From NCBI GenBank assembly GCA_963930655.1, contig OZ005621.1:3211001-3275000 (forward strand): a stretch of DNA of 64,000 nucleotides. The letters are read 5' to 3'. Below, piece after piece: positions 1-11,199 of the stretch. Source of the DNA: Myrica gale. Lineage: Eukaryota > Streptophyta > Magnoliopsida > Fagales > Myricaceae. The position numbers and the translations under genes were made by a program. The notes under the pieces are model-generated. The model was not told the origin of the DNA and searched no databases. It worked only from the letters and a program-made list of their open reading frames with translations. Each line of letters begins with the position of its first letter. Position 1 is the stretch's first letter.

Positions 1-2550
1 TATATTCTTTGTAAAACAAAACACATAAATGAAATAAAATATTTTCAGTAATATAACTTTTTACTTCCATAAATGAAGTACTTATTTTTGTTGCCAAAAA
101 GGATGTGCCCTATGCTCAATAAGTCCTGCTGAATTTGTTGGGACATGTAAAAAGAAAACATAACACATAAATGAGAAAAATAAACAATTACTGTATTTCT
201 ATTATTTTTGAAAGAAACAATAGCAAAACGAAGCATATTGGAAAAAGAAGCCAAATTATCCAAAGTTCAAAAAGAATCCAGGTTCCAATGGCATAAAAAT
301 ACTTCTCACCCTTGCTATAGTTTTTTTTAGTGTGACAGTACTATTGAACACTGGCTTCTCAAGAGTGGAATCTCTATCAACAATAAAATAACCCGAAATT
401 GCAAGGAGGAAATACATACTTGGTAAATGATAATAGAAAAAAAAATTGGACAAAAAGTTCAATTTTAACATCCAAATAACTATGCTACTCCCCTTACAAA
501 ATGAGAAAACAGAAAAATCGTAGTTCAAAGTGCTCATTACCTGGCTAAATTAATGGCTAAAATTTTGAAGAAATAGATTTATAACTTGATCCAAACGTCA
601 CAAATTACAATGGAAAAAAAGTTCCAACTTTAGAGAAAGACAATTAAAAACAAGTCAATCTCATGGGTTATGAAAAATCAGACCTAAACAAACAAAAGAT
701 AGATGAAAATAAGTCTTACTTCAACTTTGGATTTTCATAAATTGTGGAGAAGTCAGACATGTAAAATTAGATGATGATAGTGACAATAAAATTATATAAC
801 CAATGATTCTCTAGTAAGTAAAGATGGACACGCAACACACTTAAATAATTAAATTATCACTTATCCAACAAGAGCACACCACCCCTTTCTCAGTATTTGC
901 GATATCCAAATTCTCAAACAAGTCCAACATAAAAGGTAAAAGAACAAAAAAAAAAAAGCAGAACTAGAATAGTGAAAACATCTATTTCAATGATTACAAC
1001 ACACAACGATTATCAGGACTCAGGAGAATGAAATATTCGTCGCAAAATTCACGACAACGTCGACAAGTTAATGTAGGATTTCAAGTTTTAACATAAATAA
1101 ATATCTCTCTGCTTATTCTTTTAATTTGATTTTGAGGTATTGGGCTGCTTGAGTTTTAAAGGGGACGGGTTGATTCATCTAGGCAGAGAAGGGGGCAAGC
1201 ATAATTTTTATTTGGCTTCGAGGGATGACTGATGACTTGACAATATTAGGAATACCACAACGTCTGTTGCACGTATGCTTACCTTCGGCTTCCTTTCTGC
1301 CTTCGTATCTTCCTCTCTTTTTCTTTTTTTCTGTCTCAGTAGTATTTAATTCCTAAAATTTTGGTCATCACTTAATAAAATAATTTTAAAATAATCTTTC
1401 TCAACTATTAACCTGAGAAAAATACATATTTATCAGTTCAGATCAGCCATTATTTTTTTAAAAAAGCATATTACAATTAAAATATATGTCTCATAGGTGG
1501 CTACTTACTACTCGTCCAATATCTTCAACAGAAGTTTGTCGTTTACATTAAACGAATAAAAAAAAAACACAAAACAAGGTGGCCCGTCGTGGTCCAAGCA
1601 TAAGAAAAACGAGTGGATATAAAGGCACGAGATGGGTCTTAACATACGTTTACGTGGCAAGGGACCCACACATTGGGAATATCCAATATTATTTATGCAG
1701 ATGCTTCTCAATCTCAGCGCCCATTGATGATGATGGGACGCATGACCACGTTTACCGCATTCGATCCCCGTGTTGTCCACTTTAAAGCGAAATGTGGAGG
1801 CGAAATCGGTCATTTGGTACTCGTTCTGGTCACGTTCTTATCCTAATAGCTGACAAACTCCGGATCGCTTCAAGTGAGAAACTTTCGAATCTCGATCGTT
1901 GCGTCATGACGTTGAGGATGTTACGACAGACACGAAGAAAGGCAGAGACATGGATCTGTAGGAGATGAGAACAGTGTAGGACGCCTGTATTGACAATTAT
2001 ACTTTTATATAATAATAGCTTTTCCTCTGGGCCATGGAACTCTATATATAAATCCTCCAAATACGAGCTCGCTAGCTAGCTAGCTAATAATGGACTTTTA
2101 GGAGAGGAAAACCTTGATTTGTCATCCCAGACATCAAAATCCACTCCTAATTTCAATCAACTTCTACTGCTTTTCCCTTTCCCTTTCACTTTCAGGCAGC
2201 TACTTACATGTTTCTCTCTTTCTTTCTTTCCTTTATTAAGCCACTTGGATTCCCTTAATCTGATGCCAATTGTTGCAGGGTCTGAGGGTTGACCTGCCAT
2301 GGAGGACAGATAGAGGCAATGGCCCCATGGCCCTCGTTTTATCAGCTTCTCCCATATGATATGATATAAGTTGTTTTTATCTCATTGCGTCCGGCTGATC
2401 GTACATCAAAACGTTGACAGAAATTGATGGCTTTTGATCTATATGATAAAAGAAGAGGAAATAACTCCGAAAAATCGACGAATAAAGACTTTATCCTACC
2501 TAACAAGCAGGCTCCGTCCACGGTCCATAGGCAGTAAACAGTTTATTTAC
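1..2550. other. AT-rich intergenic spacer
   Basis: I found no convincing gene here on either strand. Open frames are short, lack recognisable domains and have no matching splice context. The sequence is AT-rich with homopolymer runs. A short GCTA run (about 2068-2087) is the only simple-sequence feature I noted. Distal regulatory sequence cannot be excluded. Confidence 0.5.
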
Positions 2551-2912
2551 GGCATATTTGTTTGAATATTAATAATTTCTTATAATAAAAGTTCCACATG
2601 AACACAAAATTTGATAACTGATTTTTTTAATTAACTTCGGAAAAGAAAAAATGATACACATTTTAGATATAGTAAAAAAAAAAGTAACGACACGTTGGTT
2701 TTGTCAAAATTTTAAGAATTTGCATCTAATTTTTTAAAATTACAATCACAATATTGCTTCTACATAAATACTAATATATTTCAATATTACATTTTTTACA
2801 AACATCAATACAAGTCAACATTTTTTACAAAAATACCAATAAAATTCAAATATCATCTAAAAATTCTCAGAACATTTCAAATCCTAAAAATCTCGTCAAA
2901 GCGAACATGTCC
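2551..2912. repeat. MITE-like element, family A
   Basis: The left end (GGCATATTTGTTTGAA) and the reverse complement of the right end (GGACATGTTCGCTTTGA) form imperfect terminal inverted repeats around about 360 bp of non-coding, AT-rich sequence. A related pair of ends (GACATGTTC...) bounds a shorter element at 36521-36745, which supports a dispersed family. I could not see a clean target-site duplication, so the exact edges are uncertain. Confidence 0.4.
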
Positions 2913-3591
2913 TGAATTTATTTGTTTACTAAAAGATCAAGCCTTGTTGGCGCGTAAGCCAAAGTAACAATTGTCATTTTAATTAGTAATTGAATATACG
3001 AGTCCTTGGCTCCATTATGACTTGGATGTTAGTGAGATTGTGGTGACGGTCCTCTCATTTTCGGAGCAGATAATTATGATTCAATCTAAACATTCTGCAA
3101 CAAGTGTTAGTTCTTATAATTACACCTAGAAAAGTTGGTTACACTGATCACTCCTTCCAACTCTTTTTGCTTAAAAAATAATATATGGGTCCTTGTCCCT
3201 TGATGACTCTGGAACCCTGACTCTTTAAAACGTTGCTGTCAAAAGATGCCCAAAAATGAACTTTTGGATATCTCGTGAAAGTATAAAATTTTCCACTTGG
3301 TAGTGGGCAACTTTCGCTTATGTCATAATCTAGCATTAAATAAGAGTAAAATAGATGGACAATCAGTATTTATATATTAAATAGATGGAATATCAACTGG
3401 TTTTGGATTCCAGTTTGTATAGTACAATTGAATTTAACTGAAGTAGTTGGAATTTAATCTTGATTCTCCATTTTTTTACCAAAGAAAAAAGATGAGTCAC
3501 TACGTTAATCACAACTACTAACTTCAACCAAATTAATCCTTTTGATATGATCAGGAATCTTTCATGGCTCTAGAAAAGGCAAAAAAAAAAG

Positions 3592-3786
3592 TGTTAGCAC
3601 TTGTGATCTTCAGGAAGATATTCTCATATCCTAAAGATTATAATTTGTAATTATTGTGTTAATTCTGTTTACCCTGTATAGCTCTCTCCCTCATCCTATA
3701 AAAGGACGAATCTTTGTATAGTTTAATTACACCTCTGAATATACAAAATATTCTTCATGCTCCCTGTCTTTTCTATTATTTCAACA
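3592..3786 (+). mobile_element. Possible solo LTR (copia/TRIM type)
   Basis: A segment of about 195 bp begins TGTTAGCACTTG, ends TTTCAACA and carries a TATA-like CCTATAAAAGG followed by T/A-rich sequence. This is the usual layout of a short plant copia LTR. No internal coding region or second LTR is adjacent. The flanking 5-mers do not match as a target duplication, so this is tentative. Confidence 0.35.
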
Positions 3787-3872
3787 CTACCCAACTTTTT
3801 ATTTACAAAATTAAAAAACTATACCTATCTCTGAAGGGTAACTTCCCTTAAGTGGATGCGCGCTTTCAATCC

Positions 3873-3888
3873 CGTGTGTGTGTGTGTC

Positions 3889-3924
<36 letters not shown>

Positions 3925-3925
3925 A
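3873..3925. repeat. Compound GT/TA microsatellite
   Basis: A (GT)n run, a (TA)n run and a second (GT)n run follow directly on each other. Likely length-polymorphic; no gene overlaps it. Confidence 0.9.
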
Positions 3926-4503
3926 GATTAAATTAAAGACTTATCTAGCAATAGCATGACTCGAATTCGCATCCAAGTACTTAATACGGTCCATGACTAC
4001 TTAGCTATGTTGAGGATTTTTCACAAAGTTATTATCTTGTATTATCCTCGGGTCAAAACCTATACAAGCTCAACTCTACCCTTACAAGTTGCATGAAAGT
4101 CACTTTCCCTTAGATTATCAATCATATATCGTATAAAGGCATGACTCATTTTCATATTTTTTCTTTGTATTAGGACCATATCAACAAACCTTACTGATAT
4201 CTCATGGCGGTTTAGTAACACATAAGTTTTGTTGGATTTCTATGGGACAAGCTTTACAAATTTCAAAATTAATTGATTGGTCCGTATACAACGGTTAAAA
4301 AAATGATGCAGATTGGACCCTGTATCTTTAACTTAGCATTTCCTCATAGAGCATAGTTTGGTACTCCTGGAGAGCGAATGTACGAATTCAACCCAATATG
4401 TCCATTTTCCTTATCTTTTGCGCATAAGCGTGTCTAGAGATATGGACAAAGGAGCAGAGACAAATATTTCGCACGATTCACAAGAGAGGACCTTCTGTTC
4501 AAT

Positions 4504-4690
4504 TCTCTCCCTCTCCCTCTCCCTCTCCCTCTCCCAGTCATTTTAAACCATTTGCATTTGACTCGTTTTCCACGACTGTCTTTCTCTCTCCCTTTCCATG
4601 TTGGAACCAACCAGGAACCAGTCCTGAGCTTGCGTGTCTGCTTCTTCTCCTTCACTTATAAGCCTCTGAAAGTCTCTGCTCCTGAGCTGA
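4504..4690 (+). promoter_or_regulatory. Probable MCTP core promoter and leader start
   Basis: A pyrimidine-rich CTCCCT repeat (4504-4535) is followed by a TATA-like ACTTATAAG near 4655. Transcription would then start near 4690. A good donor (AAG|GTGTGT) lies at about 4755 and an acceptor (TTTTCAG) at 6009, giving a 5'UTR intron of about 1.25 kb before the start codon at 6086. Long leader introns are common in plant genes, but transcript data are needed to confirm this one. Confidence 0.5.
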
Positions 4691-6085
4691 ACTTACACGA
4701 TTCTCAGTTTTATTGTTCATCGGCTTCTGACTGAAAGGCTGTAGCTCGAGACAAGGTGTGTTGTGTCGTCTTCCTCTCTAGCAGTATTATTGTTCTTCAT
4801 TCTTTGCTTTTTCATGGATTTTATTAGCTGTTAATGATTTTGTACGGTTGCAAGTGTTTGTTTTCTTTTATGATGGTATATGAGGTTTTTGGAGCTAATT
4901 TGTTCTTTTACCCGTTGGGAAAATTTGAGCTTTTTCTCTGTTGGGGAATAAAGATTTTCCAAACAGGTTGCCTTTAGGTTATAGCTTTTATGTATTCCCT
5001 GTCGCCTGAAATTTTCGAATCCCCGACTGGAAAGGTTGTGTCCATCGTCTGTTTGTTTTGGCAAAAAAAAAATCCTCTTTCCGTGGAAGCTTGACGTAGT
5101 TTCTCTGCTTCTGGGTTTTCGCTTATTTCCTGAAATTTCTTGGAGGATCGGGTTAACGAGAGGACTCGGAAAATTATATTAATAATATTTTTAGAAGATT
5201 CTGGATTTGAAAGCCTCCTTTTAGGTCAATAGTTACTTTAGAATTGTAGGGAATTTGCTTGGTTGATTCTTACTGGAATCAAAAAGCAAGAGAAAGATAG
5301 AGAGAGATTCACCGAATATTTTTTTTCTGCTTCTCACTCTTTGCCTTTATGTTAATTTGTTCTATTGTAATTCGCAGTCCATATTAGAAAGCTAAAAAGT
5401 AGGATAGCTTTTTGGTTCCTGAGAATCTGCTGAAAGATACATACATTTGCTTCATTCTCGATCTTTTTAGTTAACCAATGTAAATTTATTTGTACTGGTA
5501 TTGATCGTTTTTAATGATTCTTGGGAGTTTCACGTTGTATTTTAGTTTTGCTTACTCAAAAATATGAGAGAACGAAAAGAAACATGAAGAGAAAGATCTG
5601 GTGTTTTGTTTTCTTATAAAATATTGAAATGCCACACGGCAAAACTCATTTAAATCGTACCAATAGGTGGTAGTATGCACAATTGCCTGGGACTTTCTTC
5701 TTCTGTGTTGATGCACTGTATTCTGTCGCATAATCTTGTGAGTTACAATAATGGAGGGATAGGAGTTAATATGTTCGCCAAGGGATCTTTGACATATTAT
5801 CTTCGTAAAGCAGTCTTGAAATTCAATACCTTTACTTTCAATGCACTGTTCAAATCTCAACACATGAAAGTGTTTTGGTTATTCAAATCCATGGCTGAAT
5901 TCTGTGATATTTTTGTTGATAAGTAAATTCTGTGATATTTCTTCTCCTTTTTCTTTACTGGGCTCTTTTTTTTTTATCAAAAGTTGAACTATTCTTCCTG
6001 CCTTTTCAGGTGCTCTACTGTCAAGTCCTGTGAGTAGCTTCGGGTGTAATTTGCACCATTCTATAGCAATTCAGATATAAATCTC

Positions 6086-9000
6086 ATGAATAATCTCAAA
6101 CTGGGGGTTGAGGTTGTGAGTGCCCATGGTCTTGCGGCCAAAGATGGGCAAGGCTCATCTAGTACTTTTGTGGAGCTCGAATTTGATCGACAAACGGTCC
6201 GTACTACTACTAAAGAAAAAGACCTGAATCCTGTTTGGAATGAAAGCTTTTACTTCAATGTCTCCAACCCAAATGACCTACCTAACCTCACCCTTGAGGC
6301 CTCCATCTATAACCATAACAAAGCCACCAATGCGAAAGCCTTCCTTGGGAAGGTTCGTCTCACCGGGACATCATTCGTGCCATATTCTGATGCAGTTGTT
6401 TTGCACTACCCTCTAGAAAAACGAAGTCTTTTGTCACGTGTAAAAGGAGAGCTTGGATTGAGAGTCTTTGTCACTGATGATCCTTGTATAAGATCTTCAA
6501 ATCCTATTCCTGCGATGGAATCCTCTCTGCGCACCAGCTCAGATCCAATCCAAAGTCAAGCACCAGTGGAGCAAGTTCCAAAATTTGTCCCAAACCCATT
6601 CTCTGATGAAAAAGCTGAGTCAAGACGTGTATTCCATCACCTTCCTAACCCTAATACACAGAAGAATAACATTAACATTCCCCCCACTTTTACCCAGCCA
6701 AGTGTAAACTATGGGGTGCAAGAGATGAAATCTGAACCACAGATCTCAAAATTTGTTCAGATGTACCCAGGGTCATCATCCCAACCAGCTGATTATTCTC
6801 TTAAAGAGACGAGTCCGCACCTTGGAGGGGGGCAGGTTGTTGGGGGGCGCGTAATACCTGTAGACCGGCCAGCCAGCACATATGATCTTGTTGAGCAGAT
6901 GCGTTACCTTTTTGTACGTGTTGTCAAAGCCCGTGATCTGCCTTCAATGGATGTGACAGGGAGCCTTGACCCTTTTGTTGAAGTAAAACTTGGGAACTAC
7001 AAAGGAATTACAAGGCGCTTCGAGAAAAAACAAAATCCCGAGTGGAATGAGGTGTTTGCCTTTGCAAAGGATAATATACAGTCGTCTGTTCTAGAAGTTG
7101 TTCTAATGGACAAGGATATGATAAAAGATGACTTTGTAGGGCTTTTGCGGTTTGATCTCAACGAAGTTCCTACCCGTGTTCCACCTGATAGTCCTTTGGC
7201 TCCAGAATGGTACAGACTTGAAGACAAGAAAGGGGAGAAGAAGAAAGGAGAGCTTATGCTTGCTGTCTGGTATGGCACACAAGCTGATGAGGCTTTTCCT
7301 GATGCTTGGCACTCTGATACATTTACTACCAGTGATAGCTCTTCAACTATCTCCTCGCATGCCCGCTCAAAAGTTTACCATTCACCAAGGTTATGGTATG
7401 TTCGTGTTAATGTAATTGAGGCACAAGACTTGGTTTTATCTGACAAGTCTCGGCTTCCGGACACATATGTTAAGGTGCAGATTGGTAACCAGATTTTAAA
7501 GACAAAACCCATTCAAGTGCGGAGTATGAACCCAATGTGGAATGAGGAGTTCATGCTTGTTGCTGCTGAACCTTTTGAAGATCTTCTCATCCTTTCAGTC
7601 GAAGATCGTGTGGGTCCCAACAAAGATGAGACCATTGGGAAGGTTGTTATACCATTGAACACGGTCGAGAAGCGTGCTGATGATCGAATGATCCGAAACC
7701 GGTGGTTCAACATTGAAAGGTCCATTTCAGATGCTATGGATAGGGATAGTGGAAAGAAAGACAAGTTCTCCAGCAGACTCCATCTCCGTATCTGTCTTGA
7801 TGGAGGATACCACGTGCTTGATCAGCCTACTCACTACAGTAGTGATCTCAGACCTACAGCTAAGCAGCTCTGGAAGCCATCAATAGGTGTTTTGGAACTT
7901 GGCATTCTGAACGCTGAGGGGCTCCACCCCATGAAAACAAGGGATGGAAAAGGTACATCAGACACGTTTTGTGTAGCAAAGTACGGTCAAAAATGGGTTC
8001 GAACTCGAACAATAATCAACAGCTTGACCCCAAAGTACAACGAGCAGTACACCTGGGAGGTTCATGATCCAGCTACGGTCCTTACTGTGGGGGTTTTCGA
8101 TGATAGCCACATTGGTGGTTCAAGCGGTAACAGAGACATGAAAATTGGCAAAGTTCGAGTTCGCATTTCTACCCTTGAGACTGGCCGAGTGTATACTCAC
8201 TCTTATCCATTGCTAGTCCTTCACCCCTCTGGTGTCAAAAAAATGGGAGAATTGCATCTGGCAATACGGTTCTCGTGCACATCACTGGTGAACATGATGT
8301 TTATATACTCTCGACCAGTTCTGCCGAAGATGCATTACGTAAGGCCGTTGAGTGTGATGCAGCAGGATTGGCTGCGTCACCAGGCTGTAAACATTGTGGC
8401 AGCTAGGCTTGGGCGAGCAGAACCCCCTCTTAGGAAGGAGGTGGTTGAATACATGTCTGATGCGCACTCTCATCTTTGGAGCATGAGGCGTAGCAAGGCA
8501 AACTTTTTCCGGTTGATGTCGATTTTCTCAGGATTGATTGCAGTTGGAAAGTGGTTTGGGGATGTTTGCCTTTGGAAAAACCCTATTACAGCGGTGCTAG
8601 TACATGTTCTCTTTGTGATGCTAGTGTGTTTCCCAGAACTGATTCTGCCAACAGTTTTTCTATACATGTTTGTCATTGGACTTTGGAATTTCCGGTACCG
8701 CCCAAGATACCCTCCTCACATGAATACAAGAATTTCTTATGCTGATGCAGCACACCCTGATGAGCTTGATGAAGAATTCGATACATTTCCAACAACTCGA
8801 GGTATAGAGATAGTTCGAGCAAGGTATGATCGATTAAGGATTGTGTCTGGTAAAATTCAGAATGTTGTGGGTGATGTGGCTTCCCAGCTAGAGCGGATCC
8901 AGGCACTCCTAAGCTGGCGGGATCCTCGAGCCACAGTTATGTTTGTGACTTTCTGTTTTGTAGCTGCCATCGTGTTGTATGTGACACCTTTCCAGGTATT

Positions 9001-9115
9001 GGCCCTTCTGACCGTGTTTTACGTGATGAGGCACCCCAGGTTTCGGCATAAGACACCAGCAGCACCTCTCAACTTCTTCCGCCGGCTGCCAGCTAGGACA
9101 GATAGCATGTTGTAG
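6086..9115 (+). CDS. Multiple C2 domain and transmembrane region protein (MCTP/FTIP/QUIRKY family)
   Basis: This 1009-residue single-exon protein has the full MCTP layout. Four C2 domains begin near residues 4, 275, 436 and 600; each carries the family's N-P-x-W-N-E type motif (K-Y-N-E in the fourth). They are followed by the C-terminal phosphoribosyltransferase-like PRT_C region (about 786-1009), with hydrophobic membrane segments near 808-870 and 950-985. The protein ends LPARTDSML, as in close family members. Known MCTPs anchor in the ER and tether it to the plasma membrane at plasmodesmata. Some (QUIRKY, FTIP1) act in cell-to-cell signalling or florigen transport. Which subgroup this belongs to cannot be settled by eye. 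The start (MNNLKLGVEV) matches the family N terminus, and absence of coding introns is normal for the family. The gene looks intact. Confidence 0.95.
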   Translation: MNNLKLGVEVVSAHGLAAKDGQGSSSTFVELEFDRQTVRTTTKEKDLNPVWNESFYFNVSNPNDLPNLTLEASIYNHNKATNAKAFLGKVRLTGTSFVPYSDAVVLHYPLEKRSLLSRVKGELGLRVFVTDDPCIRSSNPIPAMESSLRTSSDPIQSQAPVEQVPKFVPNPFSDEKAESRRVFHHLPNPNTQKNNINIPPTFTQPSVNYGVQEMKSEPQISKFVQMYPGSSSQPADYSLKETSPHLGGGQVVGGRVIPVDRPASTYDLVEQMRYLFVRVVKARDLPSMDVTGSLDPFVEVKLGNYKGITRRFEKKQNPEWNEVFAFAKDNIQSSVLEVVLMDKDMIKDDFVGLLRFDLNEVPTRVPPDSPLAPEWYRLEDKKGEKKKGELMLAVWYGTQADEAFPDAWHSDTFTTSDSSSTISSHARSKVYHSPRLWYVRVNVIEAQDLVLSDKSRLPDTYVKVQIGNQILKTKPIQVRSMNPMWNEEFMLVAAEPFEDLLILSVEDRVGPNKDETIGKVVIPLNTVEKRADDRMIRNRWFNIERSISDAMDRDSGKKDKFSSRLHLRICLDGGYHVLDQPTHYSSDLRPTAKQLWKPSIGVLELGILNAEGLHPMKTRDGKGTSDTFCVAKYGQKWVRTRTIINSLTPKYNEQYTWEVHDPATVLTVGVFDDSHIGGSSGNRDMKIGKVRVRISTLETGRVYTHSYPLLVLHPSGVKKMGELHLAIRFSCTSLVNMMFIYSRPVLPKMHYVRPLSVMQQDWLRHQAVNIVAARLGRAEPPLRKEVVEYMSDAHSHLWSMRRSKANFFRLMSIFSGLIAVGKWFGDVCLWKNPITAVLVHVLFVMLVCFPELILPTVFLYMFVIGLWNFRYRPRYPPHMNTRISYADAAHPDELDEEFDTFPTTRGIEIVRARYDRLRIVSGKIQNVVGDVASQLERIQALLSWRDPRATVMFVTFCFVAAIVLYVTPFQVLALLTVFYVMRHPRFRHKTPAAPLNFFRRLPARTDSML

Positions 9116-9543
9116 ATGGAACGTTTGGTATTGATTGTAAAGTTGTCTATCTCCCTTTTGGTTGTCTTTATGTTCTGGTCATGGAAGTTGGTACAGGTGT
9201 ATTTGGAATCAATGGTAGCTATATAAGTTCTGTGTTTAGCATCCAATGTCTCCTGAACTCTGGTGTACTGATATTTGACGTCTGAGTGTTGGTTTATCGA
9301 GGGTAGAAACGTCGTATTTAGTGTAAAATGTCCTGAACTGAAGTGGATTTGCTTCCAGCATAGTTGCCCATGTTGGTTGAATAAATTCTTGATCCCGAGT
9401 GTCTTCGAAGCAATTTCGCTACCATTGCCTGTGATGACATTTTTCTGGTTCGTACTAGTATTTGCACAAATATAACAGCCTCAACGAACAGCCATTCCCC
9501 TGTTCGAACCCGTGTTAAAATCCGGTCGTTTTCTTGAACTTGC
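9116..9543. other. MCTP 3' flank
   Basis: Contains the presumed 3'UTR and short AT-rich flank of the MCTP gene. No separate gene is visible. Confidence 0.5.
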
Positions 9544-10134
9544 AAGTGAAACATTGAATTCTCAGCCTTGGTTGAACTTTCCTCTCTCCTCTGCGAAAAC
9601 GTTCTCCCCCTTCCGACTGCCCTTCACCCATTTCAAGCTGCCTTGGGACGGAGGCTGGAGCTCAGGCTCCTCCCTCCTTCCCTTCCCCTCTTTCTTCCTC
9701 TCCCCTATTCTCTCTTTCCCTTTGCCTGTAGTTCTCATTCTCCTTTTGATCGGGAAAGTAGAGCTTATGTTTCTTCCCTCTAACGAAATCATTCAGATCT
9801 ACCTATTTCTCTCTTTTGTCCGGGGCTGGTTCAACCGAGTTCGGTGTGGCTTCTCGCCTTCTCCTTCCAATTGCTCATGTTCTGTCACCAAGCCCCTTCC
9901 TGTTACGATTTCAATCTTGTGTTGGTGTTGTAGCAGATGTTATTTGCAGTCTTTCTAAGGTTGCATCTTGCAACCGCTTTCAAGGCGGCCTTGCCTTGGC
10001 TCTTGACCAAGGGTTTATTTTTCTGTTTGTGGTGGCTGAACGGGGTGGTTGTAGGGGTTCTTCCACCCCTCTGTTGTACTGCTCTTTTGTTTAATATAAT
10101 TTCGCTTGCTTAAAAAAAAAGTGAAACATTGAAT
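9544..10134 (+). mobile_element. Retroposon (LINE-mobilised), TSD-flanked
   Basis: A 559-bp body (9560-10118) ends in an oligo(A) tail and is flanked by an exact 16-bp direct repeat, AAGTGAAACATTGAAT (9544-9559 and 10119-10134). This is the signature of target-primed reverse transcription. The 5' part is strongly pyrimidine-rich and the last bases before the tail resemble plant LINE 3' ends. No reverse transcriptase is encoded, so it is a severely 5'-truncated or internally deleted LINE, or another transcript mobilised by one. Confidence 0.8.
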
Positions 10135-10309
10135 ACACTACTCGGCGTACCAAATACATGGAATAATAAAGTGAAAAGAACGAGACATGAGTAACATAAA
10201 ACACACTTTCTACACAGTACAATTTAGCACAAAACATGACAGCAAACTACCACTCTCGCATAGGATACATGTAATACATGTATTGCACTGTGCTAGCGCC
10301 AAAGATAAA

Positions 10310-10483
10310 GATATGACTATCTTTTTTTTTGATAACCCAGGAGCTCCCAAGGTCGGGTCACTTAGTGTACCCGGTCTTACAAGTCAACCTGGAGACATGT
10401 GTCAGGACTTCATCCAACACACCCCAAATAAGTCAGGGACAATAAGGGAAGTGTTGGGGCTTGAACAGAAGGATATGACTATC
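10310..10483 (-). mobile_element. SINE-like retroposon, antisense, TSD-flanked
   Basis: About 150 bp (10322-10471) begins on the plus strand with a T-run, which is an A-tail on the minus strand. It is bounded by an exact 12-bp duplication, GATATGACTATC (10310-10321 and 10472-10483). The minus-strand text contains GTTCAAGCCCC, which recalls a tRNA-like B box, suggesting a short tRNA-derived SINE. The 5' edge may be truncated. Confidence 0.7.
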
Positions 10484-10533
10484 ACTTACAAGAAGGCTTC
10501 TCTGGGAAGAAATTAAGGCTGCTCTTTTAGATT

Positions 10534-10895
10534 GCTGCCTCGCTGAATTATCAAGGGTTATCCGTCTTCCTTGAAGGAGATTCTTTGGTTGCTTGCTCGG
10601 TTTTTGACCAAAACGGTAACGACTTGAGAGGGGTATATCTTGTCGAAGATTGCAAAGCTTGCCATGCTGCTCTGTCCTCGCACCCTTCCTGGTTTCTGTC
10701 TTGGGCTCCTAGACAGCAGAATCCCCTTGCTCATGAGATTGCTGAGTGGACTGCTCTGACCAATCGCTCGGGGAGCATAGCTGTAGATGCTACTCCCCCT
10801 TTTTATTCTATACTGTGATTGGCTTTATACGCCTCCTTAGTTGTTATCTTTTTTAAAATAAAATAAAAAACTGTTCCTCAAAAAAGAAAAAAAGA
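10534..10895 (+). mobile_element. LINE 3' remnant (RNase H-like tail)
   Basis: The frame at about 10582-10818 reads as the C-terminal RNase H-like domain found at the end of many plant LINE ORF2 or reverse-transcriptase-like proteins. It has an LEGDSLV start, an AALSSHPSW stretch and a PLAHEIAEW motif, and is followed by an interrupted A-rich tail (about 10845-10895). Upstream codons are in other frames, so it is a decayed fragment. I could not identify its target duplication. Confidence 0.6.
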
Positions 10896-11199
10896 GCTTA
10901 AGATTATTTTACAATTACTAAAGGCGCATCAAAGAATGACATTTCCAATCTAAAGTTCGTTTGTTGGAACTGAAAAGATGCAGAATAGTTTGAATATGAA
11001 TGTTTTCCAAACTAAAATCTCCATTAAGCTACAAAATATTGGTACATCCCCATTGTGTATGACGGGCAAATGAAGTAAGAGTTACCAAAAGCCAAGATCA
11101 AACGGCTTATGTCATTGGTACATCAAGAAAATCAGATTCAAGTGGGTCATCAATGTGAAAATTTATATACGAAGCTCATCTGTCTTTCAATTGAAGTTG

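Noticed and set aside
1508..2060. Overlapping short open frames on both strands
   Set aside because: No domain, no consistent exon structure and no supporting promoter; treated as chance.
9512..10094. Open frames of 148 and 92 residues
   Set aside because: They lie across or within the TSD-flanked retroposon, are biased by pyrimidine-rich DNA and show no recognisable domain.
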